A DNA stretch of 36,910 bases from a virus: the IMG/VR virus record IMGVR_UViG_3300035663_001720, positions 1 to 36,910 of that record, one strand, 5' to 3'. Positions 1-6,241 of the stretch are shown here, piece after piece (position 1 is the first letter of the stretch; every line of letters begins with the position of its first letter). Both the position numbers and the translations under genes were made by a program. The notes beneath the pieces were generated by a model. It had not been told where the DNA came from and searched no databases. It saw only the letters and a list, made by a program, of their open reading frames with translations.

Positions 1-10
1 ATTCTGTAAG

Positions 11-340
11 ATGAGCTTTGAACCATTTAAAGAAGATTTAGTACCAAAATTTATGGCTAGTGGAGAGCATAAATTTTATAAATCTATTTTGGTGATGGCA
101 TTATATAAATTAATGGTTATGGAGCAGGGAAGTTATGAGGGCACTCCTCCTCATATTGAGTATATGAATTTTTGTGACAAATTTATTATTTTATATCGTC
201 GAGAAGGAAATGAAGTTTATTTAAATATTGCTAAGATGTTTCGTAAAGCGGCCCATAAAATATACCGAATCATGTTGAAAAGAAAACTAACTACTCATAA
301 CTCTAAATTTTTAACCTTGGTTGAATATGGCCGTAATTAG
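11..340 (+). CDS. Small protein of unknown function
   Basis: I do not recognise this 109-residue protein. It is mixed charged and aromatic, with a basic stretch near residues 75-95 (RKAAHKIYRIMLKRK), and has no signal peptide, clear membrane segment or cysteine motif. The ATG at 11 directly follows a possible TAA at 7-9 that would end an upstream gene in another frame, so tight coupling is likely. The reading frame is open to the window edge, so an earlier start cannot be excluded. Its 3' end overlaps the start of the next gene by 14 nt, which suggests one transcript with the adhesin-like gene. Coding status is inferred from uninterrupted reading frame, AT-rich codon use matching the neighbours, and gene spacing. 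Confidence 0.7.
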   Translation: MSFEPFKEDLVPKFMASGEHKFYKSILVMALYKLMVMEQGSYEGTPPHIEYMNFCDKFIILYRREGNEVYLNIAKMFRKAAHKIYRIMLKRKLTTHNSKFLTLVEYGRN

Positions 341-1319
341 CATTACTCTCGAAGAATCAGTTGAGCAAATAGTTTCTGGAATTCCTAGAACTATTGCTAT
401 TACCACTAATATTGCTTCCTCCATTTTTTATACGTTAGATGGTAGTACTCCCAATTTATATTCTAATATTTATACTAGTCCAATTACTATGCCTACTAGT
501 AACTTAACAGTTACACTAAAAGTTTTAGCTACTAATGGCATAGATACTAGCTCTATTATTACTGAAACATATGTAACTAATTTAGTAGAGAATACTAATG
601 CTAGATTGCCTCGTTCAGGAACTACGGCTAATGCTGGCGAGAATATTCCTAGTTTATATCCTTACGGGAATACCCCTATTCAGCCTAATGCTAATTTTGA
701 AAATCCCGCAGATGCCGGTATTACCGTCGATAATCCGGCCTTACCAGCTACTTCTACTGGATTTGATGGTGCTGGTAATCCTAATGCTTTTACTAATGAG
801 CCTTTTAATACTACTAATTATAGTATCAAGTATTCAACTACCGATTGGCAAAATAAACCCGGTTATGGCATTGGCACTTTGCCAGGACAAGTAACTATCG
901 ATATTAAGCCTCAACCCCCAGAAACTACGAATCAAAATAGTAATACTTTTGATCCTAAAGCTTTCGTTGTCTTTCAAGATGCAGCAACTGAAGACCCTAA
1001 TCTGCCGCCGTCTATTAATAGAATGCATTTTTCATCTGAAGATTCTAATATCAATCGAGATGGAAATAATTTCTTTAATAGCGGATTAGATGCACCACCG
1101 ACTAGTGGCACCTTTTTAAGGTCTCATTTTAATCCTAGAACTAATTCTATTACTTATTATTATTTAGATACGTGGAGTAATAAATGGATTATTTCCACGG
1201 CTCCGTTTAATCCAAATGGTGGATGGGATGGAAATATGGCCGGGATGGCGTTGTCGAGGCAGAGTGGGGCGGGGTTTGTATTTGAATGGCTCCCCTTCAC
1301 TCGTCGAGTACTATTCTAA
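327..1319 (+). CDS. Probable virion-associated protein with chitobiase-like beta-sandwich domain
   Basis: A 330-residue protein rich in Asn, Thr, Ser and Pro. Residues about 10-88 resemble the CHB_HEX_C / Fn3-associated beta-sandwich found at the ends of surface proteins, with the hallmark FYTLDGSTP at 34-42 followed by Y-x-x-P-I. The rest is low-complexity and aromatic-rich, without a catalytic motif, and ends in FEWLPFTRRVLF. This composition suggests an extended virion or host-contact protein, which is inference. The ATG at 327 is preferred over an in-frame TTG at 321 because ATG is the usual start here. It overlaps the upstream gene by 14 nt. The last 100 bases are G-rich with unusual codons (GGG, GCG, TCG, AGG) just before an HNH endonuclease gene. 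Confidence 0.75.
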   Translation: MAVISITLEESVEQIVSGIPRTIAITTNIASSIFYTLDGSTPNLYSNIYTSPITMPTSNLTVTLKVLATNGIDTSSIITETYVTNLVENTNARLPRSGTTANAGENIPSLYPYGNTPIQPNANFENPADAGITVDNPALPATSTGFDGAGNPNAFTNEPFNTTNYSIKYSTTDWQNKPGYGIGTLPGQVTIDIKPQPPETTNQNSNTFDPKAFVVFQDAATEDPNLPPSINRMHFSSEDSNINRDGNNFFNSGLDAPPTSGTFLRSHFNPRTNSITYYYLDTWSNKWIISTAPFNPNGGWDGNMAGMALSRQSGAGFVFEWLPFTRRVLF

Positions 1320-1324
1320 ACCTT

Positions 1325-1987
1325 ATGCTGTGCAAACTCTGTGGACTAGACAAAGAACTAAATTCTAGCAATTTTCAACAGGGCACCAATAAAAGAAATG
1401 GCATTAACCATCATTATTGGTATCGAACTTGTCGAGCGTGTAATCGAGATAAAATTCGAGATAAAAATAAAAGATTTAAAGAGAAAAATAGAAAAAAATT
1501 AGCAGATAAACAAAAATTATATCGTGCTTCTCGACAAGAACATTATTCTCAAATAGCCAAAATTTGGTATCAAAAAAACAAAGAAGACGTTAAAATCCGC
1601 ATCAAAAATAATTTGAAATTAAGACGACAAACAGATCCTCTATTTCGTTTAAAATTTAACATCTCCGCCAATATTCGTGCCTGTATTAAAAAAAATTATC
1701 AACCGGTAAAGAATTTTCTTCCATATTCTATTGCGGAACTGAAAAAACATTTAGAACAACAATTTGAACCCTGGATGAATTGGAATAATTATGGTACCTA
1801 TTCTACTTCCTGGAATGATCAGGATCCCCAAACTTGGACTTGGCAAATAGATCATATTATTCCTCATAGCACATTTAATTACACTTCACTACAAGACCCT
1901 CTCTTTCAAGATTGTTGGGCTTTAAGTAATTTACGGCCATTAAGCTCTAAAGCCAATTTATATAAAAGCAATAAAATTATTAAATAA
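1325..1987 (+). CDS. HNH homing endonuclease (free-standing)
   Basis: A 220-residue HNH-type endonuclease. An N-terminal zinc-ribbon (CKLC at 3-6 and CRAC about 30 residues later) is followed by a Lys/Arg-rich helix that probably binds DNA, then the HNH core: DHIIPHS with Asp176-His177, Asn202 in LSNLRPL, and a downstream Asn211. Such proteins nick or cut a conserved site and spread their own gene. The ATG at 1325 is chosen because the cysteine pair follows at once. An in-frame ATG at 1286 would overlap the previous gene and add 13 residues unlike the family. There is no good ribosome site, as is common for homing genes. It is a close paralogue of the HNH gene at 2852: both share HLEQQFEPWM, TWTWQ-DHIIPHS and CWALSNLRPLS. 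Confidence 0.9.
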   Translation: MLCKLCGLDKELNSSNFQQGTNKRNGINHHYWYRTCRACNRDKIRDKNKRFKEKNRKKLADKQKLYRASRQEHYSQIAKIWYQKNKEDVKIRIKNNLKLRRQTDPLFRLKFNISANIRACIKKNYQPVKNFLPYSIAELKKHLEQQFEPWMNWNNYGTYSTSWNDQDPQTWTWQIDHIIPHSTFNYTSLQDPLFQDCWALSNLRPLSSKANLYKSNKIIK

Positions 1988-2017
1988 GCTGGCAGTTTAA
2001 AAAATATCCCAAATTAA

Positions 2018-2060
2018 TTGACATTGTTGTTAGGTTATATAATAATGATAACATACAACA
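2018..2060 (+). promoter_or_regulatory. Candidate sigma70-like promoter with partial dyad
   Basis: A perfect TTGACA lies at 2018-2023. Two candidate -10 boxes follow: TATAAT at 2038-2043 with a short 14-nt spacer, and TAATAA at 2040-2045 with a 16-nt spacer. The interval 2026-2060 also contains an imperfect inverted repeat (GTTGT...ACAAC with TTAT...ATAA inside), which could be an operator. It sits in the 85-nt gap after the HNH gene and 13 nt before the nuclease start, so it would drive the nuclease. Spacing is not ideal. Confidence 0.4.
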
Positions 2061-2072
2061 GAAAAAGATATT

Positions 2073-2858
2073 ATGACTGATAATTTCAGAGTTTCCGTAT
2101 CTAAAACGAAAACTTTTTTAGATTGTAAGGCTAAGTTTAAATTCTCTTATGTTGAGAAGCTGCCGAAAAAAGATTGGGATTTCCATATTTTTGGTAAATT
2201 CTGTCACATGGTACTTGAAGAGTTTCATAAGGTTTATATTGAAGGTTCTGACGCTCCTTATCATGTAACCATGGGGCAATCATATAAGTTAGCCTTGAAA
2301 GAATTTCAGGAGAAAATGACACCTGAAATGAAAAAAGAATGTTGGGCCATTATTGATCAATATTTAAGAAAGATTTCGGCCGAAAAAAATAATGGACATC
2401 CCGCGAATGTCATTGCGGTAGAAAAAAGATTTGAACTCCAAGTAGGAGAGACCATAGTTCTCAATGGTGCCATTGACAGAATCCAATTGGATAGTGATGG
2501 AATTATTCATGTGGCAGACTATAAAACCAGTAAAAGTACCAAATATTTGAAAGATGATTTCTTTCAATTAATGACTTATGCGTATGTCATCATGTCCGAT
2601 GACCCAACTATAGAAAAAGTTAGAGCGTCTTATGTCATGTTGCGTCATGATTTTGAGTATATTACAACTGAATTCCATAAACCAGAAGTCATGGAAGTAG
2701 AAAAAAAGTATATTGATTATGTCAATCAAATGATGACAGAGAAGGAATTTAAGGCGAATCCGAGTGCATTGTGCAGATTCTGCGATTACGCCTCCTTGTG
2801 CCCGGAAGGAAAAAAAATGCTCGAACCCTCCCTTCGGTATGGCGAAGTGGCATGGTAA
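2073..2858 (+). CDS. PD-(D/E)XK nuclease, RecB/Cas4-like with iron-sulfur cysteines
   Basis: A 261-residue RecB-family exonuclease domain. The nuclease core shows GAIDRI with Asp135 and VADYKTSK with Asp149-x-Lys151, the metal-binding D...D-x-K of the PD-(D/E)XK fold. Cys18 in the N-terminal helix and Cys234, Cys237 and Cys243 near the C-terminus match the four-cysteine pattern that holds a 4Fe-4S cluster in AddB and Cas4 proteins. Likely role: 5' or 3' end resection of DNA in phage recombination or host DNA breakdown. No CRISPR array or cas genes are nearby, so a Cas4 role is not indicated. The final 100 bases, which encode the cysteine cluster, use GC-richer codons than the rest of the gene and abut an HNH endonuclease gene that overlaps the stop by 7 nt. 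Confidence 0.88.
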   Translation: MTDNFRVSVSKTKTFLDCKAKFKFSYVEKLPKKDWDFHIFGKFCHMVLEEFHKVYIEGSDAPYHVTMGQSYKLALKEFQEKMTPEMKKECWAIIDQYLRKISAEKNNGHPANVIAVEKRFELQVGETIVLNGAIDRIQLDSDGIIHVADYKTSKSTKYLKDDFFQLMTYAYVIMSDDPTIEKVRASYVMLRHDFEYITTEFHKPEVMEVEKKYIDYVNQMMTEKEFKANPSALCRFCDYASLCPEGKKMLEPSLRYGEVAW

Positions 2859-3574
2859 CGGAATATAAAAACTGTACCAAATGTAATCTTCAAAAGATAT
2901 TTCCCGATGATTTTGCTAGTGGTAAATCTTTCTGTAAACAATGTAGAAATCTTTACTTAAAAAGTAAAAGAACACCTAAATTAAAAAGCAAACAATCTTC
3001 AGCAGAAAGACTGTTAAAAATAAAAGAATGGCAACGCAATAATCCGACCAGAAGACAATTAGCGATCCAAAAATACCACGCTTCTCATCTTACAGAAGAA
3101 AAGCGTTATTATCAAGATAATAAACATAAAATCCTAACTAGGATTAAAAATTGGAAATCTTCTAACAAGGAACATACTAATGCGTGGACTAGACACTATC
3201 GTCAACAACCTATCATTAAACTAAGACACACAGTTTCTGTGTTAATTAGATTTTACTTAAAAGGAATTAAGTCTGGCTCTGTTATTAATCATCTGCCCTA
3301 TTCTATCGAAGAATTAAAACTTCATTTAGAACAACAATTCGAACCCTGGATGTCGTGGTCCAATTGGGGCGTTTATTGTCCCGAAAAATGGAACGATGAT
3401 GATCCCTCTACTTGGACTTGGCAGTTAGACCACATTATCCCACATAGTAGCTTTATGTATACTTCCATGGAAGATTCGGCTTTTCAAGAATGTTGGGCCT
3501 TAAGTAATTTAAGGCCATTATCTGCTAAAAAAAATATTATAGAAGGCGCTAGAAAAATAAGTGTTATAGAATAA
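2852..3574 (+). CDS. HNH homing endonuclease, paralogue of the 1325 gene
   Basis: A 240-residue HNH endonuclease. It has an N-terminal zinc-ribbon (NCTKCNLQK and FCKQC), a long basic DNA-binding linker, and a C-terminal HNH core with Asp193-His194 in DHIIPHS and Asn219 in LSNLRPL. The start is placed at ATG 2852, inside ATGGTAA that also carries the stop of the upstream nuclease. The longer open frame from 2771 would read through the nuclease gene in another frame and add residues unlike this family. The cysteine pair begins eight residues after the chosen start. The core is strongly similar to the 1325 protein, so one probably derives from the other or from a common source. The natural target may be the end of the upstream nuclease gene. 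Confidence 0.9.
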   Translation: MVTEYKNCTKCNLQKIFPDDFASGKSFCKQCRNLYLKSKRTPKLKSKQSSAERLLKIKEWQRNNPTRRQLAIQKYHASHLTEEKRYYQDNKHKILTRIKNWKSSNKEHTNAWTRHYRQQPIIKLRHTVSVLIRFYLKGIKSGSVINHLPYSIEELKLHLEQQFEPWMSWSNWGVYCPEKWNDDDPSTWTWQLDHIIPHSSFMYTSMEDSAFQECWALSNLRPLSAKKNIIEGARKISVIE

Positions 3575-3607
3575 ATGTTACCAGTTAATTTTAACTAAAG
3601 AGGAAAT

Positions 3608-4855
3608 ATGCACATTGAAGTAAGAGAAATTGAGCCGTGTAAATTATGCGTTCAGTATACTGCTGAACCGAGTGAAATATCAGATAAAAAAGAAGAGGTG
3701 GTTGCTCGCTTTAAAAAAGCGCCTGTCTCTGGATTTCGGACTGGAAAAGTTCCGACAGATGTTATCAAAATGCATTATCGTACCCAAATCGAAGATGCAT
3801 TGAAAGTTGCTTTAGCTGAAGAGGCATATCATAATGCTTTATTCGAAAAAAAACTTCGACCTCATGGAGCACCGAAGCTAAATTCAGCTATTTTAGTAGA
3901 TGGTAAATTTGTCTGTGAATTTGAAATGCATACTAAACCAGAATTTCAACTCATGACTTATGATGGTATGCAGATTCCTCGACCACATGAAGCCTTGACG
4001 GTGACGGAATTAACTGAAAAAATGTTACAGGAATTACGAGTCAAATATGGCGATTCTGTACCCTATGCCGATAATGAATTTGTCCAAGTTGGAGATACTG
4101 TGATTGTAGATTATGAAGGATCTATTAATGGTGAAGTATTGCCTCATTTGTCAGCCACTGGAGAAATGATTACAGTTGGCCATAGTAATTTGCCGCAATT
4201 TGATGACAATGTCTTAGGGATGTCTATTGGTGAAACTAGAGAATTTGATATTGTAGTACCGCAAAATAGCTTACCTTCTCTCAGTGGCAAAACTGTACAT
4301 TTAAAAGTAACTCTTAATATGGGTTCTAAAAATGTACCTCATCCATTAGATGATACCTTGGGTCAAAAATTAGGCAAGAAAGACCTACAAGAATTAAGAA
4401 TGGCCGTAGGCGCCACCGCGATGGCCACGGTAGAAAATAAAGTTAAGGAATCTATTAATGAAGCGGTAGCTATTAAATTAGTCGAGATGCATGAAATTAA
4501 CGTTCCTAATTGGATGGCTTTATCAGAAGCTCAATATTTAGTCCATGGTGCTAAATTAGATTGGAATGCTTTGAGAGATGAAGATAAAGATATGTATGTA
4601 GCCATGGCGGCTAAGAATGTTAAGCTATCTCTGATTCTAGATAGAATTAGAGATGATAACCCAGAGGCACAACTAACTGATCAGGAAGTATTTGATATGA
4701 TTAAGAGAAATCTAATGCAATCTAATATGCAACAACCATTAGAGCAAGTAGTGCAGCAAATGCAAAAGAGCGGCTATTTACAAGTATTGTTTGCTCGAAT
4801 TAGAGATGAGCATGCGATGGATTTTGTGACTAAAAAAGTTCAACTTATTGATTGA
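3608..4855 (+). CDS. tig: Trigger factor-like ribosome-associated chaperone
   Basis: A 415-residue protein collinear with bacterial trigger factor (E. coli about 432). The N-terminal ribosome-binding domain holds GFRTGKVP at 42-49, matching the GFRxGKxP signature that docks on ribosomal protein L23. A central FKBP-like prolyl isomerase domain follows (about 150-235: VGDTVIVDYEG, FDDNVLGMSIGETREF). The C-terminal part is helical and resembles the chaperone arms. It probably assists folding of nascent phage proteins on host ribosomes. The ribosome site AGAGGA lies just before the ATG. A near-palindrome AGTTAATTTTAACT sits 11 nt upstream of it. The next gene starts 11 nt after its stop. A cellular gene in a phage context suggests capture from a bacterium. 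Confidence 0.9.
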   Translation: MHIEVREIEPCKLCVQYTAEPSEISDKKEEVVARFKKAPVSGFRTGKVPTDVIKMHYRTQIEDALKVALAEEAYHNALFEKKLRPHGAPKLNSAILVDGKFVCEFEMHTKPEFQLMTYDGMQIPRPHEALTVTELTEKMLQELRVKYGDSVPYADNEFVQVGDTVIVDYEGSINGEVLPHLSATGEMITVGHSNLPQFDDNVLGMSIGETREFDIVVPQNSLPSLSGKTVHLKVTLNMGSKNVPHPLDDTLGQKLGKKDLQELRMAVGATAMATVENKVKESINEAVAIKLVEMHEINVPNWMALSEAQYLVHGAKLDWNALRDEDKDMYVAMAAKNVKLSLILDRIRDDNPEAQLTDQEVFDMIKRNLMQSNMQQPLEQVVQQMQKSGYLQVLFARIRDEHAMDFVTKKVQLID

Positions 4856-4866
4856 GGAGATTAAAT

Positions 4867-5187
4867 ATGAGTAAGAAAAAAGATACCCAAGCCCCTAGTT
4901 CGTTTCCAGAAAAATGGTTTAAAGTAGTTCAGGCAATGCCAGAATTTAAAGATATTGCTGATGCTGCGAGTATAGATGATTTAAAAAAAATTATCGTAGA
5001 TTGTGAAGGCAATATCTATACTATTGACCAAGATAAAGAAAATAATAGCAAATTAATTGCGGCTCAAGAGTTGGTTAAAGAGTATAAAGCACCTTATACA
5101 GATGCTATTAAGGCTCAAACGGCTAAAATTAAATATGCATTATTCTTATTAGAAGGCAAAGGTGTCGACTTAGATAATAAGGATTGA
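4867..5187 (+). CDS. Conserved-looking small protein of unknown function
   Basis: A 106-residue, mostly helical, charged protein with no cysteine or catalytic motif that I recognise. The start ATG at 4867 is preferred to an in-frame TTG at 4852, because GAGGAGA at 4854-4860 forms a strong ribosome site at the right distance and overlaps the trigger factor stop. The C-terminal half (KAQTAKIKYALFLLEGKGVD) is probably a helix with a hydrophobic face. It lies between trigger factor and a second small gene and is almost certainly co-transcribed and translationally coupled. A role with the nascent-chain chaperone is possible from context only. Confidence 0.75.
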   Translation: MSKKKDTQAPSSFPEKWFKVVQAMPEFKDIADAASIDDLKKIIVDCEGNIYTIDQDKENNSKLIAAQELVKEYKAPYTDAIKAQTAKIKYALFLLEGKGVDLDNKD

Positions 5188-5188
5188 C

Positions 5189-5473
5189 GTGAAAGTAACT
5201 AAATTTAATATCCAATCCTGCTGTGGTAAAACCGCGATTATTTTTAAAACTGATAGGCCATTATCTAAAAATCATTTGGCTTTCTTGGTTTCTCAAGGTT
5301 TTAAAGAAACTCCACATTTTACTGCCGCAGGAATACTTTATGTGGATAATTCGGACTTTATTTTGAACGGCCCGTTAGGTTCTGATAGACTAACAGTTAA
5401 GTGCAAGAGAAATGAAGCTGAATGCACCCAAAAGATCAATAATTTGGAGGTGTTACTTCAGCAGGTGGAGTAA
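5189..5473 (+). CDS. Small protein of unknown function
   Basis: A 94-residue protein starting with GTG at 5189, one base after the stop of the preceding gene; AAGGA just upstream can serve as ribosome site. It contains five cysteines, including a Cys-Cys pair near residue 11 and Cys residues in VKCKRNEAECTQK, so metal binding is possible but no standard zinc motif is visible. Predicted alternating beta and alpha segments suggest a small compact domain. I do not recognise a family. The next gene starts 3 nt after its stop, which places it in the trigger factor-protease cluster. Confidence 0.72.
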   Translation: MKVTKFNIQSCCGKTAIIFKTDRPLSKNHLAFLVSQGFKETPHFTAAGILYVDNSDFILNGPLGSDRLTVKCKRNEAECTQKINNLEVLLQQVE

Positions 5474-5476
5474 ACC

Positions 5477-6139
5477 ATGGCTAGTAGCACTAATTCCATT
5501 GTTCATGTTAGAAAAAAGTTTCATTCCTTGCATGATTTAATATCTACTTCCTACCATGAGGCAGGCCATACTATTTATGGCTTACTTCATGGTATGAATG
5601 TTGAATCGGTGCAAGTCTTTGAAAATAAGAAAACCAAAAGAATTGATGGAATTACCTATTATAATCCTCCTGAATTAGACGAAATTCAGGATGAACAATT
5701 AAAATTGGCCCTGGCTGAAAGCGAGGTTTGCCTGTGTTATGCAGGATTAATATCCGAAAAAAAGCTATTTAAATCTATTTCTGGATTAGATTCTTTCCCT
5801 ATGTTTCTAAAAAATGGCTCCTCGACTGATATCGCTGAAGCCTTATCTATTATAATTAAATTTAATTTAGCCGAACCGGGTCTTAAAAGATACCAATATA
5901 AGAAGAAATTAATTAAAAAAATTAATCAAGAGTTAACAGAACACTGGGATGCTGTGACGGCAGTGGCTCATTCCTTAAATAATAAAAAAAGAATCAACTT
6001 CTTTGAATTAAAAGAATTGTTAATTAAAAAAACTAACCATCGAGAATTTTGGAAGCAAAAGTTTAAAATTCAGGAAAAATTATATATAAATCGTACCGAC
6101 CTTGACGAAATAAAAATAAAATCTATCTTGTTACCTTAA
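5477..6139 (+). CDS. Free-standing M41 (FtsH-type) metallopeptidase-like domain
   Basis: A 220-residue protein carrying the zinc motif HEAGH at 27-31 within YHEAGHTIYGLLHG, exactly the form used by the M41 peptidases of FtsH. LCYAGLISEKKLF occupies the place of FtsH's YGGRxAEE helix. GSSTDIAEAL with Asp118 matches the GASNDI segment whose Asp is the third zinc ligand in FtsH. No AAA+ ATPase module or membrane helix is present, so the protein would be soluble and must rely on a partner or act on unfolded or peptide substrates. It sits two genes behind trigger factor, which supports a proteostasis role. The C-terminal 80 residues are Lys-rich and helical. Metallopeptidase assignment is strong; substrate is unknown. 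Confidence 0.82.
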   Translation: MASSTNSIVHVRKKFHSLHDLISTSYHEAGHTIYGLLHGMNVESVQVFENKKTKRIDGITYYNPPELDEIQDEQLKLALAESEVCLCYAGLISEKKLFKSISGLDSFPMFLKNGSSTDIAEALSIIIKFNLAEPGLKRYQYKKKLIKKINQELTEHWDAVTAVAHSLNNKKRINFFELKELLIKKTNHREFWKQKFKIQEKLYINRTDLDEIKIKSILLP

Positions 6140-6163
6140 CCGTATTCCCTGGTGCTGCATACG

Positions 6164-6200
6164 CCGACTATTCTTAGTCGGAATAACTCATTTGTGAGTT
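6164..6200 (+). promoter_or_regulatory. Two tandem short hairpins upstream of dnaE
   Basis: CCGACTA (6164-6170) pairs with TAGTCGG (6175-6181) around a TTCT loop. Three bases later AACTCA (6185-6190) pairs with TGAGTT (6195-6200) around a TTTG loop. Neither is followed by a T-run, so this is not a standard terminator. The second hairpin overlaps a candidate -35 box. It may be a regulatory or RNA-processing element in the dnaE leader. Confidence 0.4.
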
Positions 6201-6220
6201 GATATGTATAGCCTCATAAT
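6192..6220 (+). promoter_or_regulatory. Candidate sigma70-like promoter for dnaE
   Basis: TTGTGA at 6192-6197 and CATAAT at 6215-6220 are separated by 17 nt and match the sigma70 consensus at 4 of 6 and 5 of 6 positions. The dnaE ATG lies 21 nt after the -10 box, so the leader would be short. No clear Shine-Dalgarno site precedes the ATG. Assignment rests on consensus match only. Confidence 0.35.
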
Positions 6221-6241
6221 ACTTACCTATAAAGATATAAT

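Noticed and set aside
598-1028. Alternate-frame and minus-strand frames within the beta-sandwich gene
   Set aside because: The Leu/Ile-rich translation of the 598 frame is a frame-shadow of Asn/Thr-rich codons; no ribosome site, and it is fully contained in a better gene.
2771-2851. N-terminal extension of the second HNH protein from an ATG at 2771
   Set aside because: It would read the cysteine-cluster region of the nuclease gene in another frame and adds 27 residues unlike this endonuclease family; ATG 2852 overlapping the stop is more usual.
2073-2858. Cas4 of a CRISPR system
   Set aside because: The fold and cysteines are compatible, but no CRISPR repeats or other cas genes are seen; a phage RecB-like nuclease is the simpler call.
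6140-6241. tRNA gene in the dnaE leader
   Set aside because: The stems have 4-nt loops, there is no 7-bp acceptor pair, no T-loop consensus and no anticodon loop of 7 nt.
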